From the NCBI RefSeq assembly GCF_013388945.1, contig NZ_JACAEH010000002.1, positions 1 to 64,000 on the forward strand: a stretch of DNA of 64,000 nucleotides, in the 5' to 3' direction. This document shows positions 1 through 8,100 of this stretch, piece by piece. Position numbers and translations under genes: made by a program. The stretch's first letter is position 1; each line of letters starts with the position of its first letter. Below the pieces are notes generated by a model. The model saw nothing but the letters and a program-made list of their open reading frames with translations. It was not told where the DNA came from and searched no databases. This DNA comes from Nitrososphaera sp. Its GTDB lineage: Archaea; Thermoproteota; Nitrososphaeria; Nitrososphaerales; Nitrososphaeraceae.

Positions 1-4
1 GCAC

Positions 5-412
5 CTAGCTCTCGTGCTTGGGCGGGGCCTCGCAGAATTCCGTGAGGACGCCGTTGAGGGACTTGGGGTGTATGAAGGTTATCCGCCGGCCGTACGAGCC
101 CGTGCGCAGGTCTCCAAGCTTGCGCATGCCCTGCGCCTTTGCGCGCTCGACGTCTTCTACAATGCTGTCGGCAGTTATCGCGATGTGGTGTATGCCCTCG
201 CCCCTGTCCTGCAAGAACTTGGAAATCGGGCTGTCAGGTGCAGTCGGCTCCATGAGCTCTATCCTCGTGTCTTCGAGCATCAGCATCGCTACTTTGACTT
301 TTTCATTTGGGACCTCCTCTATCTCCAGGTGGTCGACCTTCAGGATCTTCTGGTAGTTCTTTAAAGCCTCCTCGACGCTTTTTACCGCAATCGCGATGTG
401 GTCTACTCTCAC
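5..412 (-). CDS. mce: methylmalonyl-CoA epimerase (VOC family)
   Basis: The 135-residue product interconverts the (S) and (R) forms of methylmalonyl-CoA and so feeds the B12-dependent mutase encoded nearby. Two beta-alpha-beta-beta-beta modules of the vicinal-oxygen-chelate fold are visible. Likely metal ligands are H5 (VDHIAIAV), H75/H76 (GIHHIAIT) and E125 (GVLTEFCEAP), with an acidic position in RIELMEP. Length is normal for the family. The start is a GTG at 412. A TATA-like element (attaataaac, about 437-446, read on the minus strand) lies about 25 bases upstream, so the message is probably nearly leaderless. The gene is separated from the mutase genes by a large secreted-protein gene. 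Family assignment is strong; exact substrate is inferred from context. Confidence 0.9.
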   Translation of the reverse strand: MRVDHIAIAVKSVEEALKNYQKILKVDHLEIEEVPNEKVKVAMLMLEDTRIELMEPTAPDSPISKFLQDRGEGIHHIAITADSIVEDVERAKAQGMRKLGDLRTGSYGRRITFIHPKSLNGVLTEFCEAPPKHES

Positions 413-616
413 AGCCTAGCTTTGCCCTCCTCCAGTTTATTAATCATCTTTCGATTTTGCGCATGGCAAGCCGGTGAGCGAGAAGGACGCGGCGCGCCTA
501 GAGATACCTGCAGGAAAACTTTGCCTAAAAAAGGACCCGGCGAGATCTCCCGCAATTCTTTGCATGGCACTGCAGACTGCAACGCTATAACCTTGCGGTC
601 GTCAGCTAGACGCTAG

Positions 617-3289
617 TTGAAATCAGCGGCTTTCGGGTCTTTTTGCTACAGGGCTTCACTGTCAATATCTCTGATGGCGATGCTAGTTGCCTCAACAGGC
701 GCGCTGATAAAGCCTGCCAGTGCCGAGCTTGGAAACTGTATCAACGATCCTCCACAGCCCGAACGTGCCTATCAACCGGCGATATTTAGCATCGGCAACA
801 TTTCCGTGATTGTCCTTGGCGATGACTACGGGACCGGCAGTGTAACTTTCAGGGTATTCGCCGATGGTCAAGAGGTTGCTTCGCATGCAGAGCCTGTGGA
901 TGACGGGATTGCCAACTCTGGTCAGATATTTTTCAGCCTGCCAGAACCGGGTACTTACGCCATTACAGTTCGCTGCGAGCATTCCTCGGGTTCTGTATCT
1001 AATGGTAGCTTTGTAAATTATGTGACTCTGGAGGGATTTAGCTTGGGCGACGATCTTGACGAAGACGGGATACCTGATGATCAGGATCAGTGTATTAACG
1101 TCCCGGAAGACCTCGACGGCTTCCAAGACGATGATGGCTGCCCAGAAGGGCAGACCGAGGAGTGCCCGGAGTTTGTGATTACTCCAACACTCCCGCCGGC
1201 CTCCGATCCACGAGAATTAGCCACACCTTCTGATAGTGTCAGCTACAGGATGTCCGTCGCTTGGAGCGGCAGCGTGCCGGTTCAGGTCTATTTTGGTGTA
1301 CTGGGTGCAGATGACACGACTATTGTACCCGACTTTACATTTAACCCGACGACCATACAGGCAAGCCCACTTAGCGTTCTATTGCATGTAACCACGCAGC
1401 ACGCAGCTCTGGGCACATATCCGCTTACAGTCAACGCGGAGATCGTCGACCCTGACAGCGGCAAGCTCTGTACCACGTCTACAACGGTAACGCTTGTTGT
1501 AAGCGAGGAATCATTTCTGTCATTGATAGACAAACGCAAGGTTGACAATGTGCAGGGAGATGCAGATATAATCGAGAATGATTATGTCTCACCTGCCGAG
1601 GAAGGTCAAGAGATCCGGTCTGGAGTCACGGTTAGGACGGGCCAGAACGGGAACGTCGGACTCTCATCAGATGACGGCCACAAAACAAAAATTGGCAGGT
1701 CCACGACAGTCGGAGTAGCTGGCATTAATTCTACTCCTAGTGGCGGCCTTAGCATCACCCTGCCGCCGGACGCGGAGCTCGATCCCATCGTGAAACCCCC
1801 CATAGACGACTCACAGTTCTGGAAAGACTTGGGCTCGTCTCTGGTTGACGCACACAAAGTACTTGGCCCGCAGATCGCAGAGACCGCACTTGCGTGCGTA
1901 GGTGCTGTGCTTGGAGTTGAAGTTCCTTATGTTAACGTAGTTGCAAGTGCAGAATGCTTCCGGCAGTCTGTTTACCTCCTCTATAATGGACAGGCGTATT
2001 TCACAGGTGAACCTAAAATAGAAGGCACGGAGGTAATAGTGCCAGGCGGTCCTATTGTCATTACGCCTAATGTTACTGTAGTGCCCCTGGCATCCGAGTT
2101 CTCGATCGAGGTGGCCGATGACGGCGCAACTTCAATAGCGGTACTGGAAGGGCCAGTCTGGGTGATGGACGTAAAAAGCAAGGCAGGCGTGTTTGTATAT
2201 TCAAATGAACAGATAGTCATTCCCAACACGAGCGCCGGATTGAGCGACGAGCAGATGAAACAAAGTGTAGCCAAGTTTGGCCCTGGAAAGACAAACATCT
2301 GGTGGGCAAAGCCTGTCACGCAGCAATTCCAGATAGCAGACTATGCCATCGGCAATGCATGGGAGGATACCTCGCCATACAGGCCGATTGAACACACAAC
2401 CACATTCAACGACCAGGACGGGCTTGTCTATGCGTGGATAAAATTCATGAACGTCCTCCCTCCTGAGCACACTGTTGACTTCAAGTGGTACCAGCCAGAC
2501 GGCACGCTTTACATGAATCAAACGCGGACTATTGAAGCCCCCGGACGGGAATACACAGGCTGGACCTATTACGTGGTCAATAACTTCATTTATGTAAAGG
2601 ATAATCCTGCCGCGCTCAAGCCGGGCCTGTGGAAGGTCGATATCTACACTGATGGAGATCTGGTCAAGGAAATTCCATTCACAATCGAACAGAGCAGTGC
2701 TGGCATTCAGAATGTTCCAAGCGAATGTCTGATCGCAACAGCCGCATTTGGCTCCGAACTGACGCCCCAGGTACAATTCCTGAGAGGCTTTAGGGACAAT
2801 CACATTTTATCCACGGCAGCCGGTGCCAGTTTCATGAGCGTCTTTAACTCGTGGTACTATTCATTCAGTCCTTACGTGGCCGACTTTGAGCGTGAGCAGC
2901 CCTGGCTGCAGCAGGTAGTCAAAATAGCAATTTATCCTCTGCTTGGAATCCTGACGGTATCGGAGAAAGCGTACACTTCAATACCGGGAGAGTACGGCGC
3001 AGTGACGGCAGGCATAGTTGCAAGCTCTATGATAGGGGCGGTGTATTTCTGGCCGGCGGCCATCGCGGCGCAGAAATTCCGCAGAGCAGGCAACCGCCTT
3101 GCGATCGTCCTGGCAGGAGTTGCTGCTGTTGCTGCGGTTGTTTCATTGCTGCAAGTCAGCCCGGCCGTCTTGATGGCAACCACCTCACTCCTCGTGCTGG
3201 CAGTTGTTGCTTTTTCAGCGCTATTTTCGGCAAGGCTGATAGGACATCTGGCAAGAAAGCGGCGGGATCTGAATTCACAAAACCATTAA
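617..3289 (+). CDS. secreted CFI-box protein with Ca-binding and FecR-like regions
   Basis: An 890-residue surface protein starting at a TTG. Residues 1-36 form a signal peptide. An Asp-rich stretch at about 150-180 (DEDGIPDDQDQC) resembles thrombospondin type-3 calcium repeats. A stretch around 320-375 (EEGQEIRSGVTVRTGQNGN) resembles FecR domains. Near the C terminus SECLIATAAFGSEL and the following segment match the CFI-box C-terminal region common in thaumarchaea, followed by two to three hydrophobic segments (about 800-880) and a basic tail (ARKRRD), so the protein is anchored with its bulk outside. The N-terminal beta-rich domains (about 45-310) are not identified. It may be an adhesin or envelope component; the function is unknown. 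Confidence 0.75.
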   Translation: MKSAAFGSFCYRASLSISLMAMLVASTGALIKPASAELGNCINDPPQPERAYQPAIFSIGNISVIVLGDDYGTGSVTFRVFADGQEVASHAEPVDDGIANSGQIFFSLPEPGTYAITVRCEHSSGSVSNGSFVNYVTLEGFSLGDDLDEDGIPDDQDQCINVPEDLDGFQDDDGCPEGQTEECPEFVITPTLPPASDPRELATPSDSVSYRMSVAWSGSVPVQVYFGVLGADDTTIVPDFTFNPTTIQASPLSVLLHVTTQHAALGTYPLTVNAEIVDPDSGKLCTTSTTVTLVVSEESFLSLIDKRKVDNVQGDADIIENDYVSPAEEGQEIRSGVTVRTGQNGNVGLSSDDGHKTKIGRSTTVGVAGINSTPSGGLSITLPPDAELDPIVKPPIDDSQFWKDLGSSLVDAHKVLGPQIAETALACVGAVLGVEVPYVNVVASAECFRQSVYLLYNGQAYFTGEPKIEGTEVIVPGGPIVITPNVTVVPLASEFSIEVADDGATSIAVLEGPVWVMDVKSKAGVFVYSNEQIVIPNTSAGLSDEQMKQSVAKFGPGKTNIWWAKPVTQQFQIADYAIGNAWEDTSPYRPIEHTTTFNDQDGLVYAWIKFMNVLPPEHTVDFKWYQPDGTLYMNQTRTIEAPGREYTGWTYYVVNNFIYVKDNPAALKPGLWKVDIYTDGDLVKEIPFTIEQSSAGIQNVPSECLIATAAFGSELTPQVQFLRGFRDNHILSTAAGASFMSVFNSWYYSFSPYVADFEREQPWLQQVVKIAIYPLLGILTVSEKAYTSIPGEYGAVTAGIVASSMIGAVYFWPAAIAAQKFRRAGNRLAIVLAGVAAVAAVVSLLQVSPAVLMATTSLLVLAVVAFSALFSARLIGHLARKRRDLNSQNH

Positions 3290-3418
3290 CTGCATAGTGC
3301 GTTTGCCAATCTCCATCAACGCTGTCGCTGGATCCATAAAGCGATGGATGGAATGTATGATGCCCCGAAAGCAACAGCCAAAAGAGATGCACACGGGAAG
3401 CGATTTCTCACATAATTA

Positions 3419-4993
3419 TCAGAACGAGACCTTGGCCTCGTACTTGCCAAAGACGGAACCCAGCGTGTTGCTTATCTCGCCAAGCGTGGTGTAAGACTTG
3501 ACGCAGGTGATGATGTAGGGCATGAGGTTCTCGTCCTTTTCTGCCGCCCTCTGGAGCGCCGAGAGCGCCCTGTCCACCTGGATTACGTCGCGGCCTGACT
3601 TGAACTCCTTGAGCCTTGCCACCTGCCTCTGCTCTATCTCCAGGTCTATCTTGTTGAGCGCCGGCTCGACGTCGTGCGCGTCCTGGTACTTGTTGACGCC
3701 GACAATCACGCGCTTGTTCTCGTCTATCTCCTTCTTTAGCCTGTACGAGTTGTTGCGTATCTCTTCCTGGAAGTATCCCTTCTCTATTGCGGCCATGGCG
3801 CCTCCCATCCTGTCTATCCGCTTCAGGTACTTCCAGACCTGCTCCTCTATCTCGTCTGTGAGCGACTCGACATAGTACGAGCCTGCAAGCGGGTCTACCG
3901 TCTTTACAACGCCGGTCTCGCTCCCCAATATCTGCTGGGTCCTGAGCGCCACCTTTGCGGACTGCTCTGTCGGGAGCGCCAGAGCCTCGTCGCGCGAGTT
4001 GGTGTGAAGTGATTGGCATCCGCCGAGCACCGCAGACAGCGCCTCTGTCGCGACCCTGACGATGTTGTTGTCCACCTGCTGCGCTGTTAGCGACTCGCCC
4101 GAGGTTTGCACGTGGAAGCGCAGGTGCATCGATTTCTGGCTCCTTGCCTTGAACCTCTCCTTCATTATCTTTGCATAGATGCGCCTTGCCGCCCTGAACT
4201 TGGCAATCTCTTCAAAGAACTCCATCGTACAGCAGAAAAAGAACGAGAGCCTGGGGGCAAAGTCGTCCACCTTGAGGCCCCTGGAGGTGCAAGTCTCTAC
4301 GTATTCGATTGCGTCGGCAAACGTGAACGCAAGCTCCTGCACGGCGTTTGAGCCTGCCTCGCGGATGTGGTAGCCTGATATGCTTATCGGGTACCACTGG
4401 GGCACCTTCTTTGAGCAGTACTCTATCATGTCGCCTATCAGCCGCATGGACGGCTTGGGCGGGTAGATGTAGGTGTTCCGGGCGATGTACTCCTTCAGTA
4501 TGTCGTTCTGGGTCGTCCCGCGCAGCTGGTCAGGTTTTACGCCCTGCGACTCGGCAACCGTGATGTACAACGAAAGCAGGGTCGACGCCGTCGAGTTTAT
4601 CGTCATGGACGAGCTTACCTTGTCAAGCGGTATCCCCTCAAAGCAGGTCATCATGTCCTTTATGGAACTGATGGCGACGCCCGTCCTGCCCACCTCGCCC
4701 TCTGACATCTGGTGGTCGGAATCGCGGCCAGTCTGCGTCGGCAGGTCAAACGCCAATGACAATCCTGTCTGGCCCTTGTCGAGCAGGAACTTGAAGCGCT
4801 TGTTTGTTTCCTCGGCGCTGCCAAAGCCGCTGTACTGGCGCATGGTCCACAGACGCTCCCTGTACATGTTAGGATACAGGCCGCGCGTATACGGGTATTT
4901 TCCCGGGTCTTCGTCCTTGCGGCCTTTGATATCAGATTTTTTGTAGACGCGCTTTACGGGGATGTTTGAATCGGTTACTATCTTGTCTGCCAT
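3419..4993 (-). CDS. mcmA1: methylmalonyl-CoA mutase, large (catalytic) subunit
   Basis: Converts methylmalonyl-CoA to succinyl-CoA together with the separate cobalamin-binding subunit at 6219. The 524-residue chain carries the TIM-barrel signatures YSGFGSAEETNKRF, LSLAFDLPTQTGRDSD and GSYYVESLTDEIE. The ORF is open 38 codons further upstream but that part overlaps meaB. The ATG at 4993 (MADKIVTDSN) is preceded by a good Shine-Dalgarno run (gaggtgg), and starts 10 bases after the meaB stop, so it is chosen. It is the last gene of a minus-strand set: 49-residue ORF, meaB, mutase. In thaumarchaea this enzyme belongs to the 3-hydroxypropionate/4-hydroxybutyrate carbon-fixation cycle (knowledge). 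Confidence 0.95.
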   Translation of the reverse strand: MADKIVTDSNIPVKRVYKKSDIKGRKDEDPGKYPYTRGLYPNMYRERLWTMRQYSGFGSAEETNKRFKFLLDKGQTGLSLAFDLPTQTGRDSDHQMSEGEVGRTGVAISSIKDMMTCFEGIPLDKVSSSMTINSTASTLLSLYITVAESQGVKPDQLRGTTQNDILKEYIARNTYIYPPKPSMRLIGDMIEYCSKKVPQWYPISISGYHIREAGSNAVQELAFTFADAIEYVETCTSRGLKVDDFAPRLSFFFCCTMEFFEEIAKFRAARRIYAKIMKERFKARSQKSMHLRFHVQTSGESLTAQQVDNNIVRVATEALSAVLGGCQSLHTNSRDEALALPTEQSAKVALRTQQILGSETGVVKTVDPLAGSYYVESLTDEIEEQVWKYLKRIDRMGGAMAAIEKGYFQEEIRNNSYRLKKEIDENKRVIVGVNKYQDAHDVEPALNKIDLEIEQRQVARLKEFKSGRDVIQVDRALSALQRAAEKDENLMPYIITCVKSYTTLGEISNTLGSVFGKYEAKVSF

Positions 4994-5003
4994 CCTGTCC
5001 ACC

Positions 5004-5927
5004 TCACTTGAAGAGGCTCTCAGCCACCTGCTCTGCCGCCGTATAGGGGTCCATCTTTTTTGTGGCAAGCTTGTCAAGCACTGCCGAGTGCTTTTTGTCA
5101 CCGGCAAGCATCAGAGCGACCTTTCTCTCGACGATGTCTGAAACCATGTCCTTCAATTCCTCTTCAAGCATTTTCCTTTCCCGTTCTTTATAACTACTGC
5201 TTCTTTCCTTTAGCAACTTGTCAATGGTCTTGGCTAGTTCCCTGACGCCCTTGCCGGTCTTTGCCGACGTCTTCAGGACTGCGGGCTTGCGCTCGGTGTC
5301 GCCTATCAAATCAACAATGATGTTGTAGAGCGGCCCCGCTCCTTCAAGGTCTGCCTTGTTGACCACGTATATGTCGCCGACTTCAGTCAATCCTGCTTTT
5401 ACCGCCTGCACGTTGTCGCCCGTGTTGGGCGTAAACACCACTACTGTCAGGTTCACGACTTTTGTTATCTCTATCTCAAGCTGTCCGGCGCCCACGCTCT
5501 CGACCAGGATGAGGTCGTAGCCTGCAGCGTCAAGCACCCTGATGGCGTTTCGAAGCGATTTTGACACGCCGCCGACTGCGCCCCTTGACGCCATGCTCCT
5601 CATAAAGACGCCCTCGCTCTCCAGGCTTGCTATCATGCGCAGTCTGTCGCCCAGGATTGCACCCCCTGTTATCGGGCTTGTCGGGTCTACTGCGAGCACC
5701 GCGACCTTGTACCCGAGCGCCTGGCACTCGGGTATCAGCTTGCCCAGAAGCGAGCTCTTGCCTGCGCCGCCGGGGCCAGTAAAGCCCACGGTCCTTGCGC
5801 CGCCTGTTTTCTCGAATATCTCCCTTATTATCTGCCTTGATTCGGGCTCTCTGTTATCGACAATGGATATGGCCCTTGCAAGTGACCGCCTGTCGCCCTT
5901 CAAGAGGCCCTCGACTATGGGAAGCAC
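5004..5927 (-). CDS. meaB: MeaB/ArgK-type GTPase, mutase chaperone
   Basis: A 307-residue G3E-family GTPase that loads and protects cobalamin in methylmalonyl-CoA mutase. The P-loop GFTGPGGAGKSS, the switch region AVDPTSPITGGAILGDR, the VESVGAGQLE motif (variant of the G3E ESVGVGQ) and the NKAD base-recognition motif are all present. Translation starts at a GTG (5927). The stop is 10 bases before the mutase ATG, so the two are co-transcribed and probably translationally linked. A TATA-like tttaatatt around 5950-5958 could give it a promoter of its own in addition to the one before the 49-residue ORF. Identification is secure. Confidence 0.94.
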   Translation of the reverse strand: MLPIVEGLLKGDRRSLARAISIVDNREPESRQIIREIFEKTGGARTVGFTGPGGAGKSSLLGKLIPECQALGYKVAVLAVDPTSPITGGAILGDRLRMIASLESEGVFMRSMASRGAVGGVSKSLRNAIRVLDAAGYDLILVESVGAGQLEIEITKVVNLTVVVFTPNTGDNVQAVKAGLTEVGDIYVVNKADLEGAGPLYNIIVDLIGDTERKPAVLKTSAKTGKGVRELAKTIDKLLKERSSSYKERERKMLEEELKDMVSDIVERKVALMLAGDKKHSAVLDKLATKKMDPYTAAEQVAESLFK

Positions 5928-5963
5928 AGTGAGGCTGTAGGAGGGGATATAATATTAAAGCTG

Positions 5964-6113
5964 TCAGGCAGCGACTGTCCTTGCGATGATGTCCGCAAGC
6001 TCTACCTTGCCGTCTTTCCGGTAGCGCTTCATGTCGGCCACCAGCTGCTCTCTCAGCTGCCTGTAGATGTCGACCTGCTTTTTCACGGTCTCTTTTTCGA
6101 CGTCTATTTCCAC
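5964..6113 (-). CDS. 49-residue helical protein upstream of meaB
   Basis: A short GTG-started reading frame of 49 codons begins MEIDVEKETVKKQVDIYRQL and ends ADIIARTVAA. It is charged, predicted all-helical, with no Cys or membrane segment. A clear TATA box (ttatataag, about 6133-6141, minus strand) sits about 25 bases from the start codon, as in leaderless archaeal genes, which argues that it is real. It is 36 bases upstream of meaB in the same direction, so it may assist the mutase complex or simply lead the operon. No family is recognised. Confidence 0.6.
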   Translation of the reverse strand: MEIDVEKETVKKQVDIYRQLREQLVADMKRYRKDGKVELADIIARTVAA

Positions 6114-6129
6114 GTGTAATATTCGCGCT

Positions 6130-6142
6130 TTTCTTATATAAC
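6130..6142 (-). promoter_or_regulatory. TATA box for the 49-residue ORF/meaB/mutase set
   Basis: The minus strand reads cgttatataagaa, a close match to the archaeal TATA consensus. Its centre is about 25 bases from the GTG at 6113, so transcription should begin at or next to the start codon. Confidence 0.65.
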
Positions 6143-6218
6143 GATTCTAAAGCGCGTACGGTATTCGTCGCTTCCGGCCGGAATAAACATTTTAAGAGGA
6201 AATCAAGATACCCGTCCT

Positions 6219-6638
6219 ATGGCAGCAACCGCGCAGCAGCAAAAGCCGATAAGGGTGCTCGTGTCAAAACTGGGCCTTGACGGCCACGACAGGGGCGCGC
6301 TCGTGCTTTGCCGCGCATTCCGTGACGCCGGCATGGAGGTCATCTATTCGGGGCTCTTCTGCACGCCCGAGCAGGTGGCGAGCATGGCAGTCGACGAGGA
6401 CGTGGACGTGGTTGCGATGAGCCTCTTAAACGGCGCCCACCTCACGCTGTTTCCCAAGGTGGCAAGGCTCCTGAAGGAAAAGGGAGCAGGCGACATCCTT
6501 GTAGTGGGCGGGGGCATAATACCCGAGTCTGACAGGAAGGAGCTTGAAAGCAAGGGCGTGACCGGCAACTTTGGGCCCGGCACGCCGCTGTCGGTGATAA
6601 TAAAGCACATCAACGAAAAAGTGAAGAAGGGCCGCTAG
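6219..6638 (+). CDS. mcmA2: methylmalonyl-CoA mutase, cobalamin-binding small subunit
   Basis: The 139-residue protein is the stand-alone B12-binding Rossmann domain of methylmalonyl-CoA mutase. The cobalt-ligand motif DGHDRG (DxHxxG) is at about residues 26-31, followed by SLLNGAH and the GGGIIP loop that hold the nucleotide tail. It is transcribed divergently from the 49-residue ORF/meaB/mutase set, and a TATA-like element (acattttaag, about 6187-6196) lies 25-30 bases before the ATG. Its stop codon shares the tetranucleotide CTAG with the stop of the convergent ilvC gene. With the large subunit and epimerase it completes the propionyl-CoA to succinyl-CoA segment. Confidence 0.94.
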   Translation: MAATAQQQKPIRVLVSKLGLDGHDRGALVLCRAFRDAGMEVIYSGLFCTPEQVASMAVDEDVDVVAMSLLNGAHLTLFPKVARLLKEKGAGDILVVGGGIIPESDRKELESKGVTGNFGPGTPLSVIIKHINEKVKKGR

Positions 6639-7636
6639 GGCTCCTGCTTGGGCCACATCATCTTGCGTAGGTCCCTTCCGACCTTCTCTATCTGGTGGTT
6701 CTCTATCTTGTCCATGTAGCGTGCAAACGAGTTCTTGCCCTCCTTCTTGTAGATGCTGACCCACTCGTCAGCAAACTCGCCTGACTGGATCTCCTTGAGC
6801 ACTTCCTTCATCTTGGCCTTTGCCTCCTTGTCGACCACCCTTGGTCCCCTAGTGAGGCCGCCATAGCGCGCAGTCTCGCTCACGCGGTTGTACATCCCCG
6901 TCAGGCCGTACCTCTGAACCAGGTCTGTTATCAGCTTCAGTTCATGGAGGCACTCGAAATACGCTACTTCTGGCTGGTAGCCGGCCTCGACGAGCGTCTC
7001 AAAGGCGTTCATGACAAGCGCGTGCGTCCCGCCGCACAGGTCGACCTGCTCGCCGAACCAGTCTGTCTCGACCTCTTCTTTAAAGTTGGTCTGCAAGACG
7101 CCCGGCCTCGTGCTCCCTATGCCCTTTGCCATGCCAAGCACGCGGTCCCACGCCTTGCCGGTCGGGTCCTGCTGCACTGCTACAAGCGACGGGATGCCAA
7201 AGCCTTCCTGATACAGCTCGCGGACGCGCTGCCCCGGGCCCTTTGGCGCCACCATTATCACGTCGACGTTCTTTGGAGGCACTATCCACTTCCAGTGAAT
7301 TGCGGCCCCGTGCGAAAAGCTGAGCGCCTTTCCTGCAGTCACGTGCGGCGCGATGTCGCGCTTGTACGTTTCTGCCTGCTCCATGTCTGGGATGAGTATG
7401 TGTATGATGTCGGCGGCCTTGCAGGCGGCCGGCACTTCCATGACCTTGTGGCCGTCTGACTCTGCCTGCTTCCAGGTCTTGCCGCCCTTTCTCAGGCCGA
7501 CTATGACCTTGAGGCCCGAGTCCTTCATGTTGGACGCCTGGGCGCGCCCCTGGATACCGTATCCTATGACTGCAATCGTCTGGTTCTTTATCGGATCAAG
7601 CGATACCTCGCTGTCAAGCCATCTCTTGGCGGGCAT
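6635..7636 (-). CDS. ilvC: ketol-acid reductoisomerase
   Basis: This 333-residue class I enzyme makes 2,3-dihydroxyisovalerate or its homologue in valine, leucine and isoleucine synthesis using NAD(P)H and Mg. The Rossmann motif is IGYGIQGRAQASN. The APKGPG loop and the knotted C-terminal helical domain (ETDWFGEQVDLCGG, with acidic Mg ligands D/E, then YFECLHELKLITDL) are intact. It is a single gene here; other ilv genes are not in the window. It is convergent with the cobalamin subunit gene and shares a 4-base CTAG stop overlap. Confidence 0.96.
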   Translation of the reverse strand: MPAKRWLDSEVSLDPIKNQTIAVIGYGIQGRAQASNMKDSGLKVIVGLRKGGKTWKQAESDGHKVMEVPAACKAADIIHILIPDMEQAETYKRDIAPHVTAGKALSFSHGAAIHWKWIVPPKNVDVIMVAPKGPGQRVRELYQEGFGIPSLVAVQQDPTGKAWDRVLGMAKGIGSTRPGVLQTNFKEEVETDWFGEQVDLCGGTHALVMNAFETLVEAGYQPEVAYFECLHELKLITDLVQRYGLTGMYNRVSETARYGGLTRGPRVVDKEAKAKMKEVLKEIQSGEFADEWVSIYKKEGKNSFARYMDKIENHQIEKVGRDLRKMMWPKQEP

Positions 7637-7737
7637 AGGTCAACATCTTGTGCGCAAGTATATTATTGTATGCGAAGCCCTGTTTTTCGGCAATCGCAGG
7701 ATCAACTTTTTATTGTAAGGGTGTATTTCCCACCCCT

Positions 7738-7941
7738 ATGGGATGGTTTGGGAAGAAGTTCAAGTGCGACGCATGTGGAGCCAAGTTCAAGTCTGAAGCC
7801 GAGTTAGCAGACCACGCCAAGACACACAGGACGGCGGCAAAGGAAAACGACACGGGCAGCGGGCTGTTTCCCTGCGACCAGTGCATGGAAGAGTTTGAGA
7901 GCAATGCCGAGCTGCAGGAGCACATGAAGCAGTTCCACTGA
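7738..7941 (+). CDS. small two-finger C2H2 zinc protein
   Basis: The 67-residue protein starts at the ATG at 7738 (MGWFGKKFKCDACG). It has two C2H2-type fingers: CDACGAKFKSEAELADHAKTH and CDQCMEEFESNAELQEHMKQFH shortened here to their key residues C-x2-C...H-x3/4-H. The reading frame is open 30 codons further upstream, but a TATA-like actttttattg at about 7705-7715 fits leaderless initiation at 7738. It may bind DNA or protein. A similar MGLFGKKK-type single-finger protein is encoded at 22051-22212. Confidence 0.78.
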   Translation: MGWFGKKFKCDACGAKFKSEAELADHAKTHRTAAKENDTGSGLFPCDQCMEEFESNAELQEHMKQFH

Positions 7942-7996
7942 CAGGCGCGTCGCGGGGCAGGGAGCTGCAATCCGGCATCTTTGCGCCGGACTCTAT

Positions 7997-8020
7997 TTTT
8001 AGCAAGCCCTGTCGCTAAAA
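7997..8020. terminator. stem-loop between the zinc-finger gene and the next gene
   Basis: Seven-base arms ttttagc (7997-8003) and gctaaaa (8014-8020) can form a hairpin with a 10-base loop. It lies 56 bases after the zinc-finger stop. No strong T-run follows, so termination is only a guess; it could also be a regulatory hairpin ahead of the gene at 8101. Confidence 0.3.
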
Positions 8021-8100
8021 GAGTTTCAATAGTTTTCTATAGACCCGGAATCCGATTCATTAAACAATCATCGCCGACTGCCTAAGGGCAAAGGGGATGA

